Source: an uncultured Dehalococcoidia bacterium
GTDB taxonomy: Bacteria; Chloroflexota; Dehalococcoidia; Lucifugimonadales; UBA1127
Assembly: GCA_951812285.1 (NCBI GenBank)
Contig: OX638292.1
Span: 2,255,001-2,319,000, forward strand
DNA: 64,000 bases
Direction of reading: 5' to 3'
Shown here: positions 1 through 9,448 of the stretch, piece by piece
Layout: every line of letters starts with the position of its first letter
Numbering within the stretch: the first letter of the stretch is position 1
Program-made: the position numbers and the translations under genes
The notes under the pieces: model-generated
Database searches by the model: none
The model's input: the letters and a program-made list of their open reading frames with translations, nothing else
Told to the model about the DNA's origin: nothing

Positions 1-410
1 GTAGCAAGATGAAGTTCCGGGTTTACAATCTCGAAATCGGCCGGAGCGACGATGTCGCCAGCGTAGACCTCTCCCGGGCCGCGGGCCTCGAGGCGCAAGC
101 GGCCGGGGCGCTCCGTATGGGCGCGCAGCCGAATGGTCTTGACCCGCTGAATCACCTCCATTACCTCCTCCTTCATATGGGGGAGGGTGGAGTACTCGTG
201 CAGCACGCCGTCAATGCGGATCCAGGTGACGGCGGCGCCGGGGATGGAACTCAGCAGCACCCGGCGCAAGGGGTTGCCCAGCGTCGTCGCGAAGCCGCGC
301 TCCAGTGGCTCCAGAGAGAACTTGCCGTAGGTCTCGTCCAGCTCAATGGTCTTGACTTCCGGCTTGGGAATTGCCGGCCCAGGTTGAACGTCCTGGGCTG
401 GCCCAATCAT
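1..410 (-). CDS. rpoA: RNA polymerase alpha subunit, N-terminal part (cut by window edge)
   Basis: Alpha subunit, which dimerises to nucleate assembly of core RNA polymerase. The visible part is the N-terminal dimerisation domain, with the family signatures LEPLERGFATTLGNPLRR and IDGVLHEYSTLPHMKEEV. The C-terminal part lies outside the window. The ATG at 410 has GGAG nine bases upstream. An in-frame TTG at 425, with its own GAGGAG eight bases upstream, is an equally possible start and would add five residues. It is the last visible gene of the ribosomal superoperon, directly after rpsD, as in most bacteria. Confidence 0.95.
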   Translation of the reverse strand, partial: MIGPAQDVQPGPAIPKPEVKTIELDETYGKFSLEPLERGFATTLGNPLRRVLLSSIPGAAVTWIRIDGVLHEYSTLPHMKEEVMEVIQRVKTIRLRAHTERPGRLRLEARGPGEVYAGDIVAPADFEIVNPELHLA

Positions 411-470
411 GACGAATGACTCCAACGTTACTGCTCCTCGTTCTATACGGGTCCTTAGGTCTGACGGACG

Positions 471-1097
471 CTAGCGCGAGTAGAACTCGACAATGAGCCG
501 CGTATCCACGGGGGTATCCATGTCCCCTTCTTCTGGCAGGTCGGTAACGCGCCCCTTCATGTTGTCGGCGTCAAGGTCGAGCCAGCGGGGGATCGTCCGC
601 TTGGGAATGCCCTCCTTAATTGCCTGGGCAAACTCCCGCTGCACGCTGGAGTCCTTCCATCCGATTTCATCGCCCGCCTTCACGACGAAGGAAGGGATGT
701 CCACCTTGCGGCCGTTCACTGTGTAGTGGCCGTGCAAGACCATCTGCCGTGCCTGTGCACGGGAGTCTGAGAAGTTTAGCCGGTATATCACGTTGTCCAG
801 CCGGCGCTCCAAGAGCTGCAGCAGGTACTGGCCTGTAATGCCGGGACGCTTTTGCGCCTGCACCACATTTCGAAGGAACTGGTGTTCCCGAAGACCGTAG
901 GTGTAGCGCAGCTTCTGCTTCTCACGCAGCCGCACGGCGTAGTCCGACGGCCGCCGCCTAGAAGGCCGCGACGCTCCGGGAGTATTGCGGCGCTTTTCAA
1001 CGGCGCACCTCGGGGTGTAGCACCGCTCACCCTTCAGGTAAAGTTTCTCGCCCACTTGCCGACACTGCCGACACACCGGGCCGGTATACCGTCCCAT
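471..1097 (-). CDS. rpsD: 30S ribosomal protein S4
   Basis: S4 is a primary 16S rRNA-binding protein that nucleates assembly of the 30S body; in many bacteria it also represses its own operon. The 208 residues match the usual length. Cys9, Cys12, Cys26 and Cys31 form the zinc site of the C+ class of S4, followed by the S4 RNA-binding fold (LERRLDNVIYRLNFSDSRAQ). I chose the ATG at 1097 because MGRYTGPVCRQCR is the canonical N-terminus and GGAG precedes it. An upstream in-frame ATG at 1136 would overlap rpsK. It sits between rpsK and rpoA in the alpha operon. Confidence 0.97.
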   Translation of the reverse strand: MGRYTGPVCRQCRQVGEKLYLKGERCYTPRCAVEKRRNTPGASRPSRRRPSDYAVRLREKQKLRYTYGLREHQFLRNVVQAQKRPGITGQYLLQLLERRLDNVIYRLNFSDSRAQARQMVLHGHYTVNGRKVDIPSFVVKAGDEIGWKDSSVQREFAQAIKEGIPKRTIPRWLDLDADNMKGRVTDLPEEGDMDTPVDTRLIVEFYSR

Positions 1098-1105
1098 ATA
1101 CTCTC

Positions 1106-1489
1106 CTACACCCGGCGTTTCTTCGGCGGACGGCACCCGTTGTGCGGAGTGGGCGTCACGTCTCGAATGCCAGAAATCATCAGTCCCGCCCCCTGTAGGG
1201 AACGGATTGCGGCCTCCCGGCCGGGGCCGGGACCCTTGAGGTAGACCTCAACTCGCCGGAGCCCGTGCTCCATGCTCTTGCGGGCCGCAATCTCAGCTGC
1301 GCGGCCAGCGGCGAAGGCTGTGCCCTTGCGTGAGCCCTTGTAGCCGGCGGTCCCGGCCGTGCCCCATGCAAGTACGCCACCCTGAGTGTCCGTGAGGGTT
1401 ACCAGCGTGTTATTGAACGTTGCCTTGATGTACGCCCGTCCAACAGGTACGGACTTTCGTTCCCTGCGACGGGCTCCCCTTCTGGCCAT
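1106..1489 (-). CDS. rpsK: 30S ribosomal protein S11
   Basis: S11 binds the platform of the 30S subunit near the mRNA exit region. The 127-residue protein carries the family core [20 protein letters not shown] and the C-terminal [21 protein letters not shown]. The ATG at 1489 is preceded by a full AAAGGAGG Shine-Dalgarno; an earlier in-frame ATG at 1519 lacks one. It lies between rpsM and rpsD, eight bases from rpsD, in the usual alpha-operon order. Confidence 0.97.
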   Translation of the reverse strand: MARRGARRRERKSVPVGRAYIKATFNNTLVTLTDTQGGVLAWGTAGTAGYKGSRKGTAFAAGRAAEIAARKSMEHGLRRVEVYLKGPGPGREAAIRSLQGAGLMISGIRDVTPTPHNGCRPPKKRRV

Positions 1490-1540
1490 GAGCCTCCTTT
1501 GTCTATAAGCACCCTGCAAATTGCGGCCGCTTCTACGCGT

Positions 1541-1924
1541 TTACTTCTTGGCGCTGGCGCGGCGGCGTCCGGCCACCGTCTTCTTGGGACCCTTGCGCGT
1601 CCGGGCATTGGTGCGCGACCTCTGCCCATTCACGGGCAGGCCCCGCACGTGACGAATGCCCTGGAAGCTCCGGATCTCGATCTTCCGCCGTATGTTCATC
1701 TGCACTTCGCGCCGCAGGTCACCCTCGACCTTGTACTGGCGGTCGACCACCTCGCGGATGCGGGAGAGTTGGTCCTCCGCAAGGTCGCGGACGCGCGGGT
1801 TGTCCTCGATATTGGCCTCGGCCGCGATTTCCTTCGCCCGTGTTGTGCCGATGCCGTAGATGGCCCGCAACGCTATCTCGACTCGCTTGTGGTCCGGAAT
1901 GTTGACGCCTGAAACCAGTGCCAT
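1541..1924 (-). CDS. rpsM: 30S ribosomal protein S13
   Basis: S13 sits in the 30S head and contacts the P-site tRNA and the large subunit. The 127 residues hold the helix-two-turn-helix region ([16 protein letters not shown]), the conserved [20 protein letters not shown] motif and a basic tail ending RRRASAKK. The ATG at 1924 follows GGGGGAGGG and gives the standard start [10 protein letters not shown]; longer in-frame openings run back through rpmJ and are not credible. It lies between rpmJ and rpsK. Confidence 0.97.
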   Translation of the reverse strand: MALVSGVNIPDHKRVEIALRAIYGIGTTRAKEIAAEANIEDNPRVRDLAEDQLSRIREVVDRQYKVEGDLRREVQMNIRRKIEIRSFQGIRHVRGLPVNGQRSRTNARTRKGPKKTVAGRRRASAKK

Positions 1925-1943
1925 TGGTCCCTCCCCCCAGGCT

Positions 1944-2057
1944 CTAGCCCTGACGCTGCTTGTGCCGCTTGTTGATGCAGATAATCCGCACAATACCGTT
2001 GCGCTTGATGATCTTGCAGTGCTCACACCGCTTCTTTATCGATGGTTGGACCTGCAT
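1944..2057 (-). CDS. rpmJ: 50S ribosomal protein L36
   Basis: L36 is the smallest large-subunit protein; it binds near the 23S rRNA peptidyl-transferase base. The 37 residues begin [14 protein letters not shown]. Cys11, Cys14, Cys27 and His32 form the C2CH zinc site of the zinc-binding (C+) form. The ATG at 2057 has AAGGAG upstream. It lies between infA and rpsM, where L36 is found in many bacteria. Confidence 0.96.
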   Translation of the reverse strand: MQVQPSIKKRCEHCKIIKRNGIVRIICINKRHKQRQG

Positions 2058-2081
2058 TTTGACTCCTTGCGCCTGCTCCAG

Positions 2082-2300
2082 TTACCGGAACCTGTAGGTC
2101 ACGCGGCCCCGGCTCAGGTCATACGGCGAGAGCTCCACCAGCACCCTATCTCCGGGAAGTATCCGAATGTAGTGCATCCGGATTCTGCCGGAGGCGTGAG
2201 CGAGCACCTCATGTTCGTTTGCCAACTTCACGCGAAAGACCGCGTTGGGGAGCGCCTCCTCAACCGTACCTTCAACTTCAATGGACTCTTTCTTTGGCAT
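2082..2300 (-). CDS. infA: Translation initiation factor IF-1
   Basis: IF-1 blocks the ribosomal A site during initiation and supports IF-2 and IF-3. The 72 residues form one OB-fold S1-like domain with the diagnostic segments [40 protein letters not shown] and [15 protein letters not shown], at the usual length. It follows map and precedes rpmJ, the common order in Gram-positive and Chloroflexota spc operons. The Shine-Dalgarno (GAGGG) is modest. Confidence 0.97.
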   Translation of the reverse strand: MPKKESIEVEGTVEEALPNAVFRVKLANEHEVLAHASGRIRMHYIRILPGDRVLVELSPYDLSRGRVTYRFR

Positions 2301-2329
2301 GCACCCTCTTGCCGGTTGAACCGGCGAGC

Positions 2330-3106
2330 CTATTCTCGAAGCCGGGTCATCACCTCGGCCCCATCCTCACCCACGGCCATCGTGTGCTCAAAGTGAGCCG
2401 AGAGGCGACCGTCGGCGGTAACCACCGTCCAACCGTCCTCCAGTGTCCGCGTCCTCCACGTGCCCACGTTCAGCATGGGCTCGATGGCAATTGCCATGCC
2501 CGCACGGAGCATCAGCCCTCGGCCGGCAACACCATAATTGGGCACCTGCGGCTCCTCATGGAGCTTGCGCCCAATGCCGTGTCCAACATACTCCCGGACG
2601 ACGCCATATCCGCGGGCTTCGGCGTACTTCTGCACCGCCTCGCCGATGTCGCCCAACCGCGCGCCGCCTCTGACCTGCGCGATGGCCTCATTCAGCGACT
2701 CTCGCGTGGCCTCGATTAGGTGTAAAGCCTCCTCGGAAACCTCGCCCACCGGCAGCGTTACCGCCGCGTCGCCGTGCATTCCGTCGACGATGGCGCCGAC
2801 GTCGCACTTGACCAAGTCCCCCTCATTCAGCACCCGCTTGCCGGGGATGCCGTGGACGATCTCCTCGTTCACCGACGTGCAGATCGTCGCAGGGAAGCCC
2901 AGGTAGCCCAGGAACGCCGGCTTGGCATCGTGCTGCCGCAGTTCCTGCACTGCAACGTCATCAAGGTCCTGAGTCGTCATCCCCGGCTCCATGGCGCGCG
3001 TGATGGCGGCGATCATCCTCGCCACCACCTGGCCCGCTTCCCGCATCGCCTCGAGCTCGCGGGGCGACTTGATGGACGGGCGCCGTGCCGCTTCCGGTGA
3101 CTCCAC
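2330..3106 (-). CDS. map: Methionine aminopeptidase, type I
   Basis: Removes the initiator methionine from nascent proteins. The 258-residue pita-bread metalloprotease keeps all five metal ligands (Asp102, Asp113, His176, Glu209, Glu240) and the catalytic His85 (EEIVHGIPG). The start is GTG at 3106, preceded by AGAGGTGAG. The order adk-map-infA is standard. The 78-base gap from adk is the longest in this part of the operon and contains TAGAAT, a possible -10 box, but I see no convincing -35. Confidence 0.96.
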   Translation of the reverse strand: MESPEAARRPSIKSPRELEAMREAGQVVARMIAAITRAMEPGMTTQDLDDVAVQELRQHDAKPAFLGYLGFPATICTSVNEEIVHGIPGKRVLNEGDLVKCDVGAIVDGMHGDAAVTLPVGEVSEEALHLIEATRESLNEAIAQVRGGARLGDIGEAVQKYAEARGYGVVREYVGHGIGRKLHEEPQVPNYGVAGRGLMLRAGMAIAIEPMLNVGTWRTRTLEDGWTVVTADGRLSAHFEHTMAVGEDGAEVMTRLRE

Positions 3107-3184
3107 GGGCTCACCTCTTCCGAATGGCGCAAAGTACCATTCTACCGATTTGGCGCATATTTTGCACCCACGGCGTCCTTGCCA

Positions 3185-3811
3185 CTAGTCTTTCAGGGCC
3201 TGCAGCACGTCTCCCGTCACGGCGTCGACGTCCTGAAGGCCGTTCACCTCTACCAGCTTACCCTTGCCCTTGTAGTAGTCAATCAGCGGGTAGGTCTGGG
3301 CGGAGTAAACCTGCAGGCGGTTGCGCACCGCCTCCGGCATATCGTCCTCACGCTGGTAGAGTTCGCCACCGCAGAACTCGCAGGGACGACCCATGCTCTC
3401 AGCAGTGTACGGGCGAGAGCAGCCGCGGCAGATGTAGCGATTGCTCAGCCGCCGCACCAGCTCGTCCTCCGGCACTTTCACATGCAGCACCTTGTCGATC
3501 TCATTGCCGCCCAACGCTTCGTCCAGCGCCTCCGCCTGCGGAGCCGTGCGGGGGAACCCGTCCAGCACCACACCCGGGCCGTCCGTTTCCTCGGACAGCT
3601 TGTCCAACACCATGCGAATGACGAGGTCGTCGGGCACGAGGTCGCCCCGGTCCATGTACGACTGCGCCAGCTGCCCCAACTCCGTTTTCTGCTGACGGTG
3701 CAAGCGCAACAGGTCGCCTGACGACACGTGGGCCAACCCCTTCCGGTCCGTCAGGATGTCGGCCTGCGTGCCCTTGCCTGCGCCGGGGGCGCCCAGCAGC
3801 ACTAGCAGCAT
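3185..3811 (-). CDS. adk: Adenylate kinase
   Basis: Catalyses ATP + AMP to 2 ADP, keeping the adenylate pool balanced. The P-loop GAPGAGKGT lies at residues 7-15, the AMP-binding segment SSGDLLR at about 30-36 and DGFPRT at 84-89. The lid is the long, zinc-binding form, with Cys128, Cys131, Cys144 and Cys147. The 208 residues are typical. It follows secY as in most spc operons. Confidence 0.96.
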   Translation of the reverse strand: MLLVLLGAPGAGKGTQADILTDRKGLAHVSSGDLLRLHRQQKTELGQLAQSYMDRGDLVPDDLVIRMVLDKLSEETDGPGVVLDGFPRTAPQAEALDEALGGNEIDKVLHVKVPEDELVRRLSNRYICRGCSRPYTAESMGRPCEFCGGELYQREDDMPEAVRNRLQVYSAQTYPLIDYYKGKGKLVEVNGLQDVDAVTGDVLQALKD

Positions 3812-3845
3812 GACGCCAACCCCCGACTATCACCGAACATGCCCG

Positions 3846-5192
3846 TCATCTGATGAACCCCTCGTAGCGGCGCATCAGGAGCTGCGCCTCCAGCTGCCGC
3901 ATCGTATCGAGGCCCACGCCGACCAGGATGAGCAGCGCGGTGCTGCTCAGCCGCAGCGCCTGCACGTCGGTCAGCAGCGTCGCGAAGTACGGGATAATGG
4001 CCACGAAGCCTAGGAAGAGGGCGCCTCCCCAGCTGACGCGGATGAGCGTTCGCTGCAGGTACTCCTCCGTCGGCCGACCGGGCCGGATCCCCGGGATGAA
4101 ACCTCCCTGCTTCTGCAGGTTCTCCGCCAAGTTCATCTGCGAGAAAGTGATCATGGTGTAGAAGAGGGCGAAGATCACCACCAACACGAAGAGAATAACC
4201 CAGTAAATGAAACTGGTTCCGTCAAAGACACCGACCATGCCCTGGGCGAATCGCGAGACAAAGCTGGGATCGGACGGGTTGGCGAAGTAACTCGCCACTG
4301 TGCCCGGAAGGATGATGATGGCGAAGGCGAAGATGAGCGGGATCATGCCCGCCGAGTTTATCCGCAGCGGGATATACGACGTTCCTTGCGCTCGTCTGAC
4401 AGCGCCTCCTCGGAACACGGTCCGACCGTACTGTACAGGGATCCGCCGCTGGGCCTCCGTGAAAACCACGATGAGGTAGATGATCGCCAAGGTGATTATC
4501 ACGAGCGTGATGAGTCCCGTCGGGTCAACACGGCTGATGAAGCCCTGCTGCACGATCTGGGGCAATCCGGCGACAATGCCGGCAAAAATGATGATGGAGA
4601 TGCCGTTGCCGATGCCCCGCTCGGTGATCTGCTCGCCGAGCCAGACAAGGAAGACAGTGCCTGCCGCCATCGAGATGACCATCGGGATGATGGCCGGGAA
4701 TGCACCTCCGGTGATGTCGACGCCCGCGAAGATGCCGGCCCGCTCCAGCAGGATGATCTGCCCGTATCCCTGCGCCAACGCGATAGGCACCGTAAAGTAG
4801 TGAGTCATCTGGTTGATCTTCTGACGCCCGTAGTCGCCCTCCTTGGAGAGCGCCTTCAGTTGGGGGATCACGGGCACCAAGAGCTGCATGATGATTGACG
4901 AGGTGATGTAGGGGTAGACACCTAGCGCGGCGACGCTCAGGTTCCGCAAGGCACCGCCGCTGAACAGGTCGAGGAAGCCGAGAATGTCGCCGAACTGACC
5001 GCCGCTGAATACGAGGTTCAGGGCGTCGCGGTCCACGCCTGGCACGGGCACGTGGGCCACGAAACGGAACACGACGAGCATGGCCAGGGTGAAGAGCAAC
5101 TTCATCCGCAGGTCGGGGATCTTGAAGGCGTCTATAAGGGCCTGCAGCAGCTGTGGTCGCCCGGACGCAGGCCTAGCTGACGTCGCCTGCAT
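3846..5192 (-). CDS. secY: Protein translocase subunit SecY
   Basis: Channel-forming subunit of the SecYEG translocon in the cytoplasmic membrane. The 448-residue protein has about ten hydrophobic segments, the plug-region motif FSGGALRNLSVAALGVYPYI and the cytosolic loop GRTVFRGGAVRRAQ. The ATG at 5192 (MQATSARP) has GGGAG upstream and overlaps the end of rplO by 20 bases, which suggests coupled translation. A start at 5249 would lengthen the overlap and lacks support. It sits between rplO and adk. Confidence 0.96.
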   Translation of the reverse strand: MQATSARPASGRPQLLQALIDAFKIPDLRMKLLFTLAMLVVFRFVAHVPVPGVDRDALNLVFSGGQFGDILGFLDLFSGGALRNLSVAALGVYPYITSSIIMQLLVPVIPQLKALSKEGDYGRQKINQMTHYFTVPIALAQGYGQIILLERAGIFAGVDITGGAFPAIIPMVISMAAGTVFLVWLGEQITERGIGNGISIIIFAGIVAGLPQIVQQGFISRVDPTGLITLVIITLAIIYLIVVFTEAQRRIPVQYGRTVFRGGAVRRAQGTSYIPLRINSAGMIPLIFAFAIIILPGTVASYFANPSDPSFVSRFAQGMVGVFDGTSFIYWVILFVLVVIFALFYTMITFSQMNLAENLQKQGGFIPGIRPGRPTEEYLQRTLIRVSWGGALFLGFVAIIPYFATLLTDVQALRLSSTALLILVGVGLDTMRQLEAQLLMRRYEGFIR

Positions 5193-5658
5193 TGTCCTTC
5201 TCCCGTTTCCTTCCAGGCAGCTGTTCGACCGTGCCGCCGGCTGCAACAAGCTGCTCGCGCGCCTGTGCCGAGAACCGGTGGGCCGTCACCGAAAGGGGCT
5301 TGGTGACCTCGCCCTTAGCCAGCACCTTGACGGGCTGCTTCAGGTTGCGCAGAAGGCCTACTTGAACCATTGTTTCAGGCGTTACCTGCGCGCCGCTCTC
5401 GAACCGCTCGTCCAGCGCGCCGAGATTCACGACGGCGTAGTCGGTGCGGAAGATGTTGGTGAACCCGCGCCGCGTGGGCAGCTTCAGCACCAACGGCAAC
5501 TGGCCGCCCTCAAACCCCGGGCGCGGCCCGGGACCGGAGCGCGACCGCTGGCCCTTCATGCCACGTCCCGAGTAGTTGCCCTTGCTGCCGTTGCCGCGGC
5601 CCACACGGGTGCGCGACCGGCGTGCGCCCTTTGGCGAGGGAATCTCGTGCTGCTTCAC
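5173..5658 (-). CDS. rplO: 50S ribosomal protein L15
   Basis: L15 is a late-assembly 23S rRNA-binding protein. The glycine- and arginine-rich N-terminus (RVGRGNGSKGNYSGRGMKGQ) and the GFEGGQLPLVLKLPTRRGF motif are diagnostic. The 161 residues are slightly longer than the usual 145-150 because of the C-terminus. It overlaps secY at its 3' end and follows rpmD. Confidence 0.96.
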   Translation of the reverse strand: MKQHEIPSPKGARRSRTRVGRGNGSKGNYSGRGMKGQRSRSGPGPRPGFEGGQLPLVLKLPTRRGFTNIFRTDYAVVNLGALDERFESGAQVTPETMVQVGLLRNLKQPVKVLAKGEVTKPLSVTAHRFSAQAREQLVAAGGTVEQLPGRKREKDNAGDVS

Positions 5659-5674
5659 TGCCCTGTCTCCTGCC

Positions 5675-5860
5675 TCAGTCCTCTACTTCGTCGACCTGCA
5701 CCATGTGGCGCACCTTGTGAAGCATGCCACGCACCACGGGGGTGTCTTCGCGCTCCACCGTCTGATTGAGCCGGCGCAGCCCCAGCGACCGGATGGTCGC
5801 CTGCTGGTTCCGCTCAAAGCCAATACCGCTCTTCTTCCACGTAATTCGCAGCCGTGCCAT
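5675..5860 (-). CDS. rpmD: 50S ribosomal protein L30
   Basis: Small 61-residue large-subunit protein with the bacterial L30 signature RITWKKSGIGFERNQQATIRSLGLRRLNQ and the acidic end DEVED. The position between rpsE and rplO is canonical, with nine bases separating it from rpsE. Confidence 0.95.
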   Translation of the reverse strand: MARLRITWKKSGIGFERNQQATIRSLGLRRLNQTVEREDTPVVRGMLHKVRHMVQVDEVED

Positions 5861-5869
5861 CAGGCTTAC

Positions 5870-6424
5870 CTAGCTCCCTTGCTGCTGTTGTTGTTGTGCA
5901 GGCTGTGGCGTCCGCCTGGCCCGGCGACGCTCGACCTCGACCTGTGGGTCCCGCAACGAGGCCAGCGCGTCCATTGTCGCCTTGGAGAGGTTGATGGGGT
6001 TCGTGTTGCCGATGGCCTTGGTCAGAATGTCCTTGATGCCCGCCAGGTCCACCACGGCACGCACCGTCGCGCCGGCCACCACGCCCGTGCCGTCGACCGC
6101 AGGCTTCAGCACCACCTGCGACGACCGGTACTTCGTGACGATGTCGTGGGGGATGGTCGTCCCGCGCAGGGGCACCTCGATGAGGTTCCGCCGTGCGATG
6201 GCCACGCCCTTTCGAACCGCGTCCGGCACGGCTGCCGCCTTGCCCAAGCCAATTCCCACGATGTTGCGGCCGTCGCCGACGGCCACCATGGCGTTGAAGC
6301 GCATGTTCTTGCCACCCGCAGTCACCTTGGCGATTCGGCGAATCATCAGCACCCGCTCGGTCAGGTTGCCGGCATTGTCCGGCGATACGCGGGGGGCCAA
6401 GTCGTATGGCGTTAACTTCGGCAT
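5870..6424 (-). CDS. rpsE: 30S ribosomal protein S5 with glutamine-rich tail
   Basis: S5 lines the mRNA entry channel and affects decoding accuracy. The double-stranded-RNA-binding-like N-domain and the C-domain (RGTTIPHDIVTKYRSSQVVL; DLAGIKDILTKAIGNTNPIN) are complete. The protein ends in an unusual low-complexity tail after ERRRARR, with a run of six or more glutamines. Its ATG overlaps the rplR stop codon by one base (TAATG), which indicates translational coupling. Confidence 0.96.
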   Translation of the reverse strand: MPKLTPYDLAPRVSPDNAGNLTERVLMIRRIAKVTAGGKNMRFNAMVAVGDGRNIVGIGLGKAAAVPDAVRKGVAIARRNLIEVPLRGTTIPHDIVTKYRSSQVVLKPAVDGTGVVAGATVRAVVDLAGIKDILTKAIGNTNPINLSKATMDALASLRDPQVEVERRRARRTPQPAQQQQQQGS

Positions 6425-6828
6425 TAGAACTCCAGCCCTCCTTCACGCGCCGCTTCCGCAAGCGCTTGCACACGGCCATGGTAGGCATAGCCGCCGCGAT
6501 CGAACACAACCCTGGTGACGCCTGCAGCCTTACTTCTGCTCGCTGCCACCGCGCCGACCAGCCGCGCGACCTCCGTCTTTGGCTTGCCCTGGCACTCGGC
6601 CCGCAGCTCCGCGTCCATGTCCGACGCCGAAGCGAGTGTGTGGCCGACGCTGTCGTCAATGACCTGCACGGCGATATGCTGGCTGCTGCGATAGACCGCC
6701 ATGCGCGGGCGCTCAGGCACGCCCTGCACCTTCCTGCGCACCCGGATGTGGCGCACAACGCGCTTCGCCCGGGCCGTCTTGGCCTTCCCCTTGAACCGCA
6801 ATGCCTGCAATCGTACTACTTTAACCAC
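6424..6828 (-). CDS. rplR: 50S ribosomal protein L18
   Basis: L18 carries 5S rRNA into the large subunit. Family segments are [32 protein letters not shown] and [20 protein letters not shown], ending GLEF. I chose the GTG at 6828, which follows GAGGAAGAG and gives 134 residues; an ATG at 6882 would read back into the end of rplF. It lies between rplF and rpsE. Confidence 0.94.
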   Translation of the reverse strand: MVKVVRLQALRFKGKAKTARAKRVVRHIRVRRKVQGVPERPRMAVYRSSQHIAVQVIDDSVGHTLASASDMDAELRAECQGKPKTEVARLVGAVAASRSKAAGVTRVVFDRGGYAYHGRVQALAEAAREGGLEF

Positions 6829-6844
6829 GATCTCTTCCTCGAGC

Positions 6845-7420
6845 CTAGCGTCCGGCGCTCTTGCCGGGCTTGAGCCGCACAATCTCGCCGCTGTAGCGGA
6901 TACCCTTGCCCTTGTAGGCGTCAGGCTTGCGAACGGCGCGTATGGTGGCGGCGATCTGCCCCACCTGCTGCTTATCGCACCCCGCTACGGACAGCCGCGT
7001 TGGCCCTTCGACAGTCAACGTGATCCCCTCGGGAGCCGCAATGTCCACCGGGTGGCTGTAGCCGACCTGCAGGGTGATGTTCTCCCCGGCCTGCTGTACG
7101 CGGTAGCCGGTGCCCACCAACTCCAGATTCTTCTGGAAGCCCTCGGTCACGCCGACAACCATGTTGTTCAGTAGCGCCCGTGTCAGCCCCTGCAACGCCC
7201 GTACTCGCTGTTGATCGGACGGCCGACCGATGACGATAGACTCGTCCTGCCGCTCGATGGTCACGTCCGGGTGGAACTGCTGCTGCAGCGTCCCCCGCGG
7301 GCCCTTCACTGTAACGTCGTTGTCGTCGCCCAACGTGACATCAACGCTCCTTGGAACCGCAATAGGCAGTGACCCAATCCGGGCTACGATGCGTCGCTTT
7401 TCCTTCGTCTTTTCAGCCAT
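6845..7420 (-). CDS. rplF: 50S ribosomal protein L6
   Basis: L6 binds helix 97 of 23S rRNA near the factor-binding site. Two repeated L6 domains are visible over 191 residues, with the C-terminal [20 protein letters not shown] signature. It lies between rpsH and rplR in the spc order. Confidence 0.96.
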   Translation of the reverse strand: MAEKTKEKRRIVARIGSLPIAVPRSVDVTLGDDNDVTVKGPRGTLQQQFHPDVTIERQDESIVIGRPSDQQRVRALQGLTRALLNNMVVGVTEGFQKNLELVGTGYRVQQAGENITLQVGYSHPVDIAAPEGITLTVEGPTRLSVAGCDKQQVGQIAATIRAVRKPDAYKGKGIRYSGEIVRLKPGKSAGR

Positions 7421-7433
7421 AGCTCACCGTCCT

Positions 7434-7835
7434 CTACCAGACGTAGCAGAGAACTTCTCCTCCAATGCCCTGGTTTCTGGCCGCCTGTCCGGTCATGACA
7501 CCCTTCGAAGTCGAAAGGATGGCAACGCCGAGGCCGCCGTACACCCGAGGGATTTCGTCGCGGGCCACGTAGACGCGCAGGCCGGGGCGGCTCACGCGCT
7601 TCAGCCCTCGGATGGCGGTCTGCGCGCGGCCCGTGTACAGCAGACGCAGCCGGAGCACACGCCATTGCCCGCTCCTGACGGTATCCACGTCACGAATGAA
7701 ACCCTCGTCCTTGAGGATTTCGGCGACCGCCTGCTTGGTCTTGGACAACGGGACAAGCACCGAGTCGTGCCGCGCCATGCCGGCGTTGCGCACCCGGGTC
7801 AGCATGTCCGCAATTGGGTCAGTTACGCCGCTCAC
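7434..7835 (-). CDS. rpsH: 30S ribosomal protein S8
   Basis: S8 binds the central domain of 16S rRNA; in E. coli it is the spc-operon translational repressor. The 133 residues start with [20 protein letters not shown] and carry ISRPGLR-like (VSRPGLRVY), [15 protein letters not shown] and the ending GGEVLCYVW, all diagnostic. It lies between rpsN and rplF. Confidence 0.96.
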   Translation of the reverse strand: MSGVTDPIADMLTRVRNAGMARHDSVLVPLSKTKQAVAEILKDEGFIRDVDTVRSGQWRVLRLRLLYTGRAQTAIRGLKRVSRPGLRVYVARDEIPRVYGGLGVAILSTSKGVMTGQAARNQGIGGEVLCYVW

Positions 7836-7843
7836 AGGTCCTC

Positions 7844-8029
7844 CTACCAGCTAGCCTTCCGGACCCCGGGGATCTCGCCCCGGAGCGCCAGCGTGCGGAA
7901 GCAGATGCGGCAGAGACCGAACTGGCGAATATACGCCCGCGGGCGTCCGCACAGGTTGCACCGGTTTTGCTGCCGCGTGGAGAACTTCACCGGCAACCGC
8001 CACTTGGCAATCTTGCTGGTCTTGGCCAA
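7844..8029 (-). CDS. rpsN: 30S ribosomal protein S14, zinc type
   Basis: S14 joins the 30S head late in assembly. This is the short type Z form (61 residues) with four zinc cysteines, Cys24, Cys27, Cys40 and Cys43, in [14 protein letters not shown] and LCRIC. Eight bases separate it from rpsH. Confidence 0.96.
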   Translation of the reverse strand: MAKTSKIAKWRLPVKFSTRQQNRCNLCGRPRAYIRQFGLCRICFRTLALRGEIPGVRKASW

Positions 8030-8067
8030 TGCTCCGCTCCTATCCTTCTCGTCCTGCCTGTCTACGC

Positions 8068-8757
8068 CTATACTGCCGTGCGCTCCTGAACCCGGGCGAA
8101 GGGCATCCCCATCAAATCGAGGAGCCGCAGCGCTTCCTGGTCCGTCTTGGCGGTGGTGATGATGTTCACCTGCATCCCCCGGAGCCGGTCGATCTGGTTG
8201 TAATCGATCTCCGGGAACACAATCTGCTCGCGCAGCCCCAAGGCGTAATTCCCCCGGCCGTCGAAGGCAGAGCGGGACACGCCGCGGAAGTCGCGGATTC
8301 GGGGCAGCGCGGTGTTGAACAGCTTGTCGAGGAACGTGTACATCCGGTCGCCGCGCAGCGTCACCATGACGCCAACGGCCTGTCCCTCACGAAGCTTGAA
8401 GCCCGCCACTGAGCGGCGCGCCTTCCTCGAAATGGGCCGTTGGCCGGTAATCGCCGCGATGTCGCCCATCGTAGCGTCCATGGCGCGTGCGTTGGTCAAC
8501 GCTTCACCCAGGCCGACGTTGATGACAACCTTCTCGACCTTGGGAATCTCCATGACGTTTGCGTAGGAGAATTCCTGGCGCATCTGCGGCGCCAGTTCGT
8601 CGCGGTAACGCGCCAGCAGCCTGGGCAGCACACGGCCCTGCGGAGCAGCCGTGGCAGCGGCCTGCGCCTGCGCGCGGCTGCGCCCTCTCGAGCGGCCGGC
8701 TCCACCGGAAGACTCCTGCGGCTCTTCTATTCGATCGGTTGATTGCACTTCTTGCAT
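8068..8757 (-). CDS. rplE: 50S ribosomal protein L5 with N-terminal extension
   Basis: L5 binds 5S rRNA and contacts S13 across the subunit bridge. From [19 protein letters not shown] onward it is a normal L5. Before that lie about 45 extra residues rich in Ser, Gly, Arg and Ala-Gln, absent from textbook L5. The ATG at 8757 has only a weak AAGG upstream and overlaps rplX by 31 bases. A GTG that would begin [11 protein letters not shown] would remove the extension, but its upstream sequence is no better. The extension is therefore plausible, not certain. Confidence 0.9.
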   Translation of the reverse strand: MQEVQSTDRIEEPQESSGGAGRSRGRSRAQAQAAATAAPQGRVLPRLLARYRDELAPQMRQEFSYANVMEIPKVEKVVINVGLGEALTNARAMDATMGDIAAITGQRPISRKARRSVAGFKLREGQAVGVMVTLRGDRMYTFLDKLFNTALPRIRDFRGVSRSAFDGRGNYALGLREQIVFPEIDYNQIDRLRGMQVNIITTAKTDQEALRLLDLMGMPFARVQERTAV

Positions 8758-9044
8758 AGCCTTACTTTCTTGCCGTCGTTCAGAAACGTGAAACCCAACC
8801 GGGCGGCGGTGTTGCAGAGCGGGCACACCACCTTGACGTTGGAGAGGGAAAGCGGCGCTTCCATGGTGATGATCCCCGCCTGGCTTATGCCGGGCTGCGC
8901 CCTGCGGTGACGTTTCACCGTGTTGAGGCCTTCCACATAGAGCTTGCCGTCGCCGGGGAAGACCCGCTGCACCGTGCTCTGCTTGCCGCGGTCCTTACCC
9001 TTGGTGACGACCACTGTGTCGCCCCTTCTTACCTTCTGAGCCAT
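8727..9044 (-). CDS. rplX: 50S ribosomal protein L24, zinc-ribbon form
   Basis: L24 starts 50S assembly. It has the N-terminal KOW motif (GDTVVVTKGKDRGKQSTVQRV). The C-terminal extension has two CxxC pairs (CPLC, CKKC), as in the longer zinc-binding L24 proteins. The 105 residues suit that class. It follows rplN and overlaps the assigned start of rplE. Confidence 0.95.
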   Translation of the reverse strand: MAQKVRRGDTVVVTKGKDRGKQSTVQRVFPGDGKLYVEGLNTVKRHRRAQPGISQAGIITMEAPLSLSNVKVVCPLCNTAARLGFTFLNDGKKVRLCKKCNQPIE

Positions 9045-9073
9045 GACCTCTTCCTTCTCTCCCGCCGAGATGC

Positions 9074-9448
9074 CTAAAAGACTTCCGGCGCCAGGGAAAC
9101 GATGCGCATGAACCCTTTCTCACGCAGCTCGCGGGCCACCGGCCCGAAAATGCGCGTGCCAATGGGGTTCAACGCGTCTGTCAGCATCACCGCTGCGTTC
9201 TCGTCGAAGCGGATGTGCGTGCCGTCCGGGCGCCGAGTGTTCTTCACCACCCGGACAATGACGGCCTTGACGACCTTGCCAGCCCGAACCGCATCAGGCG
9301 CGTTGGGAATCGCGTCCTTCACGGAGCACGTGATGATGTCGCCGAGCCCGGCGTAGCGCCTGCGGCTCGACCCGGGGATGCCGATGCACATCACCTGCTT
9401 GGCCCCGGAGTTGTCCGCAACGGCCAACCGCGACATGTGTTGGATCAT
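9074..9448 (-). CDS. rplN: 50S ribosomal protein L14
   Basis: L14 contacts the small subunit at bridges B5 and B8. The 124 residues carry [35 protein letters not shown] and [18 protein letters not shown], all family signatures. Its ATG overlaps the stop of rpsQ (ATGA), so translation of L14 is probably coupled to that of the long-tailed S17. Confidence 0.96.
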   Translation of the reverse strand: MIQHMSRLAVADNSGAKQVMCIGIPGSSRRRYAGLGDIITCSVKDAIPNAPDAVRAGKVVKAVIVRVVKNTRRPDGTHIRFDENAAVMLTDALNPIGTRIFGPVARELREKGFMRIVSLAPEVF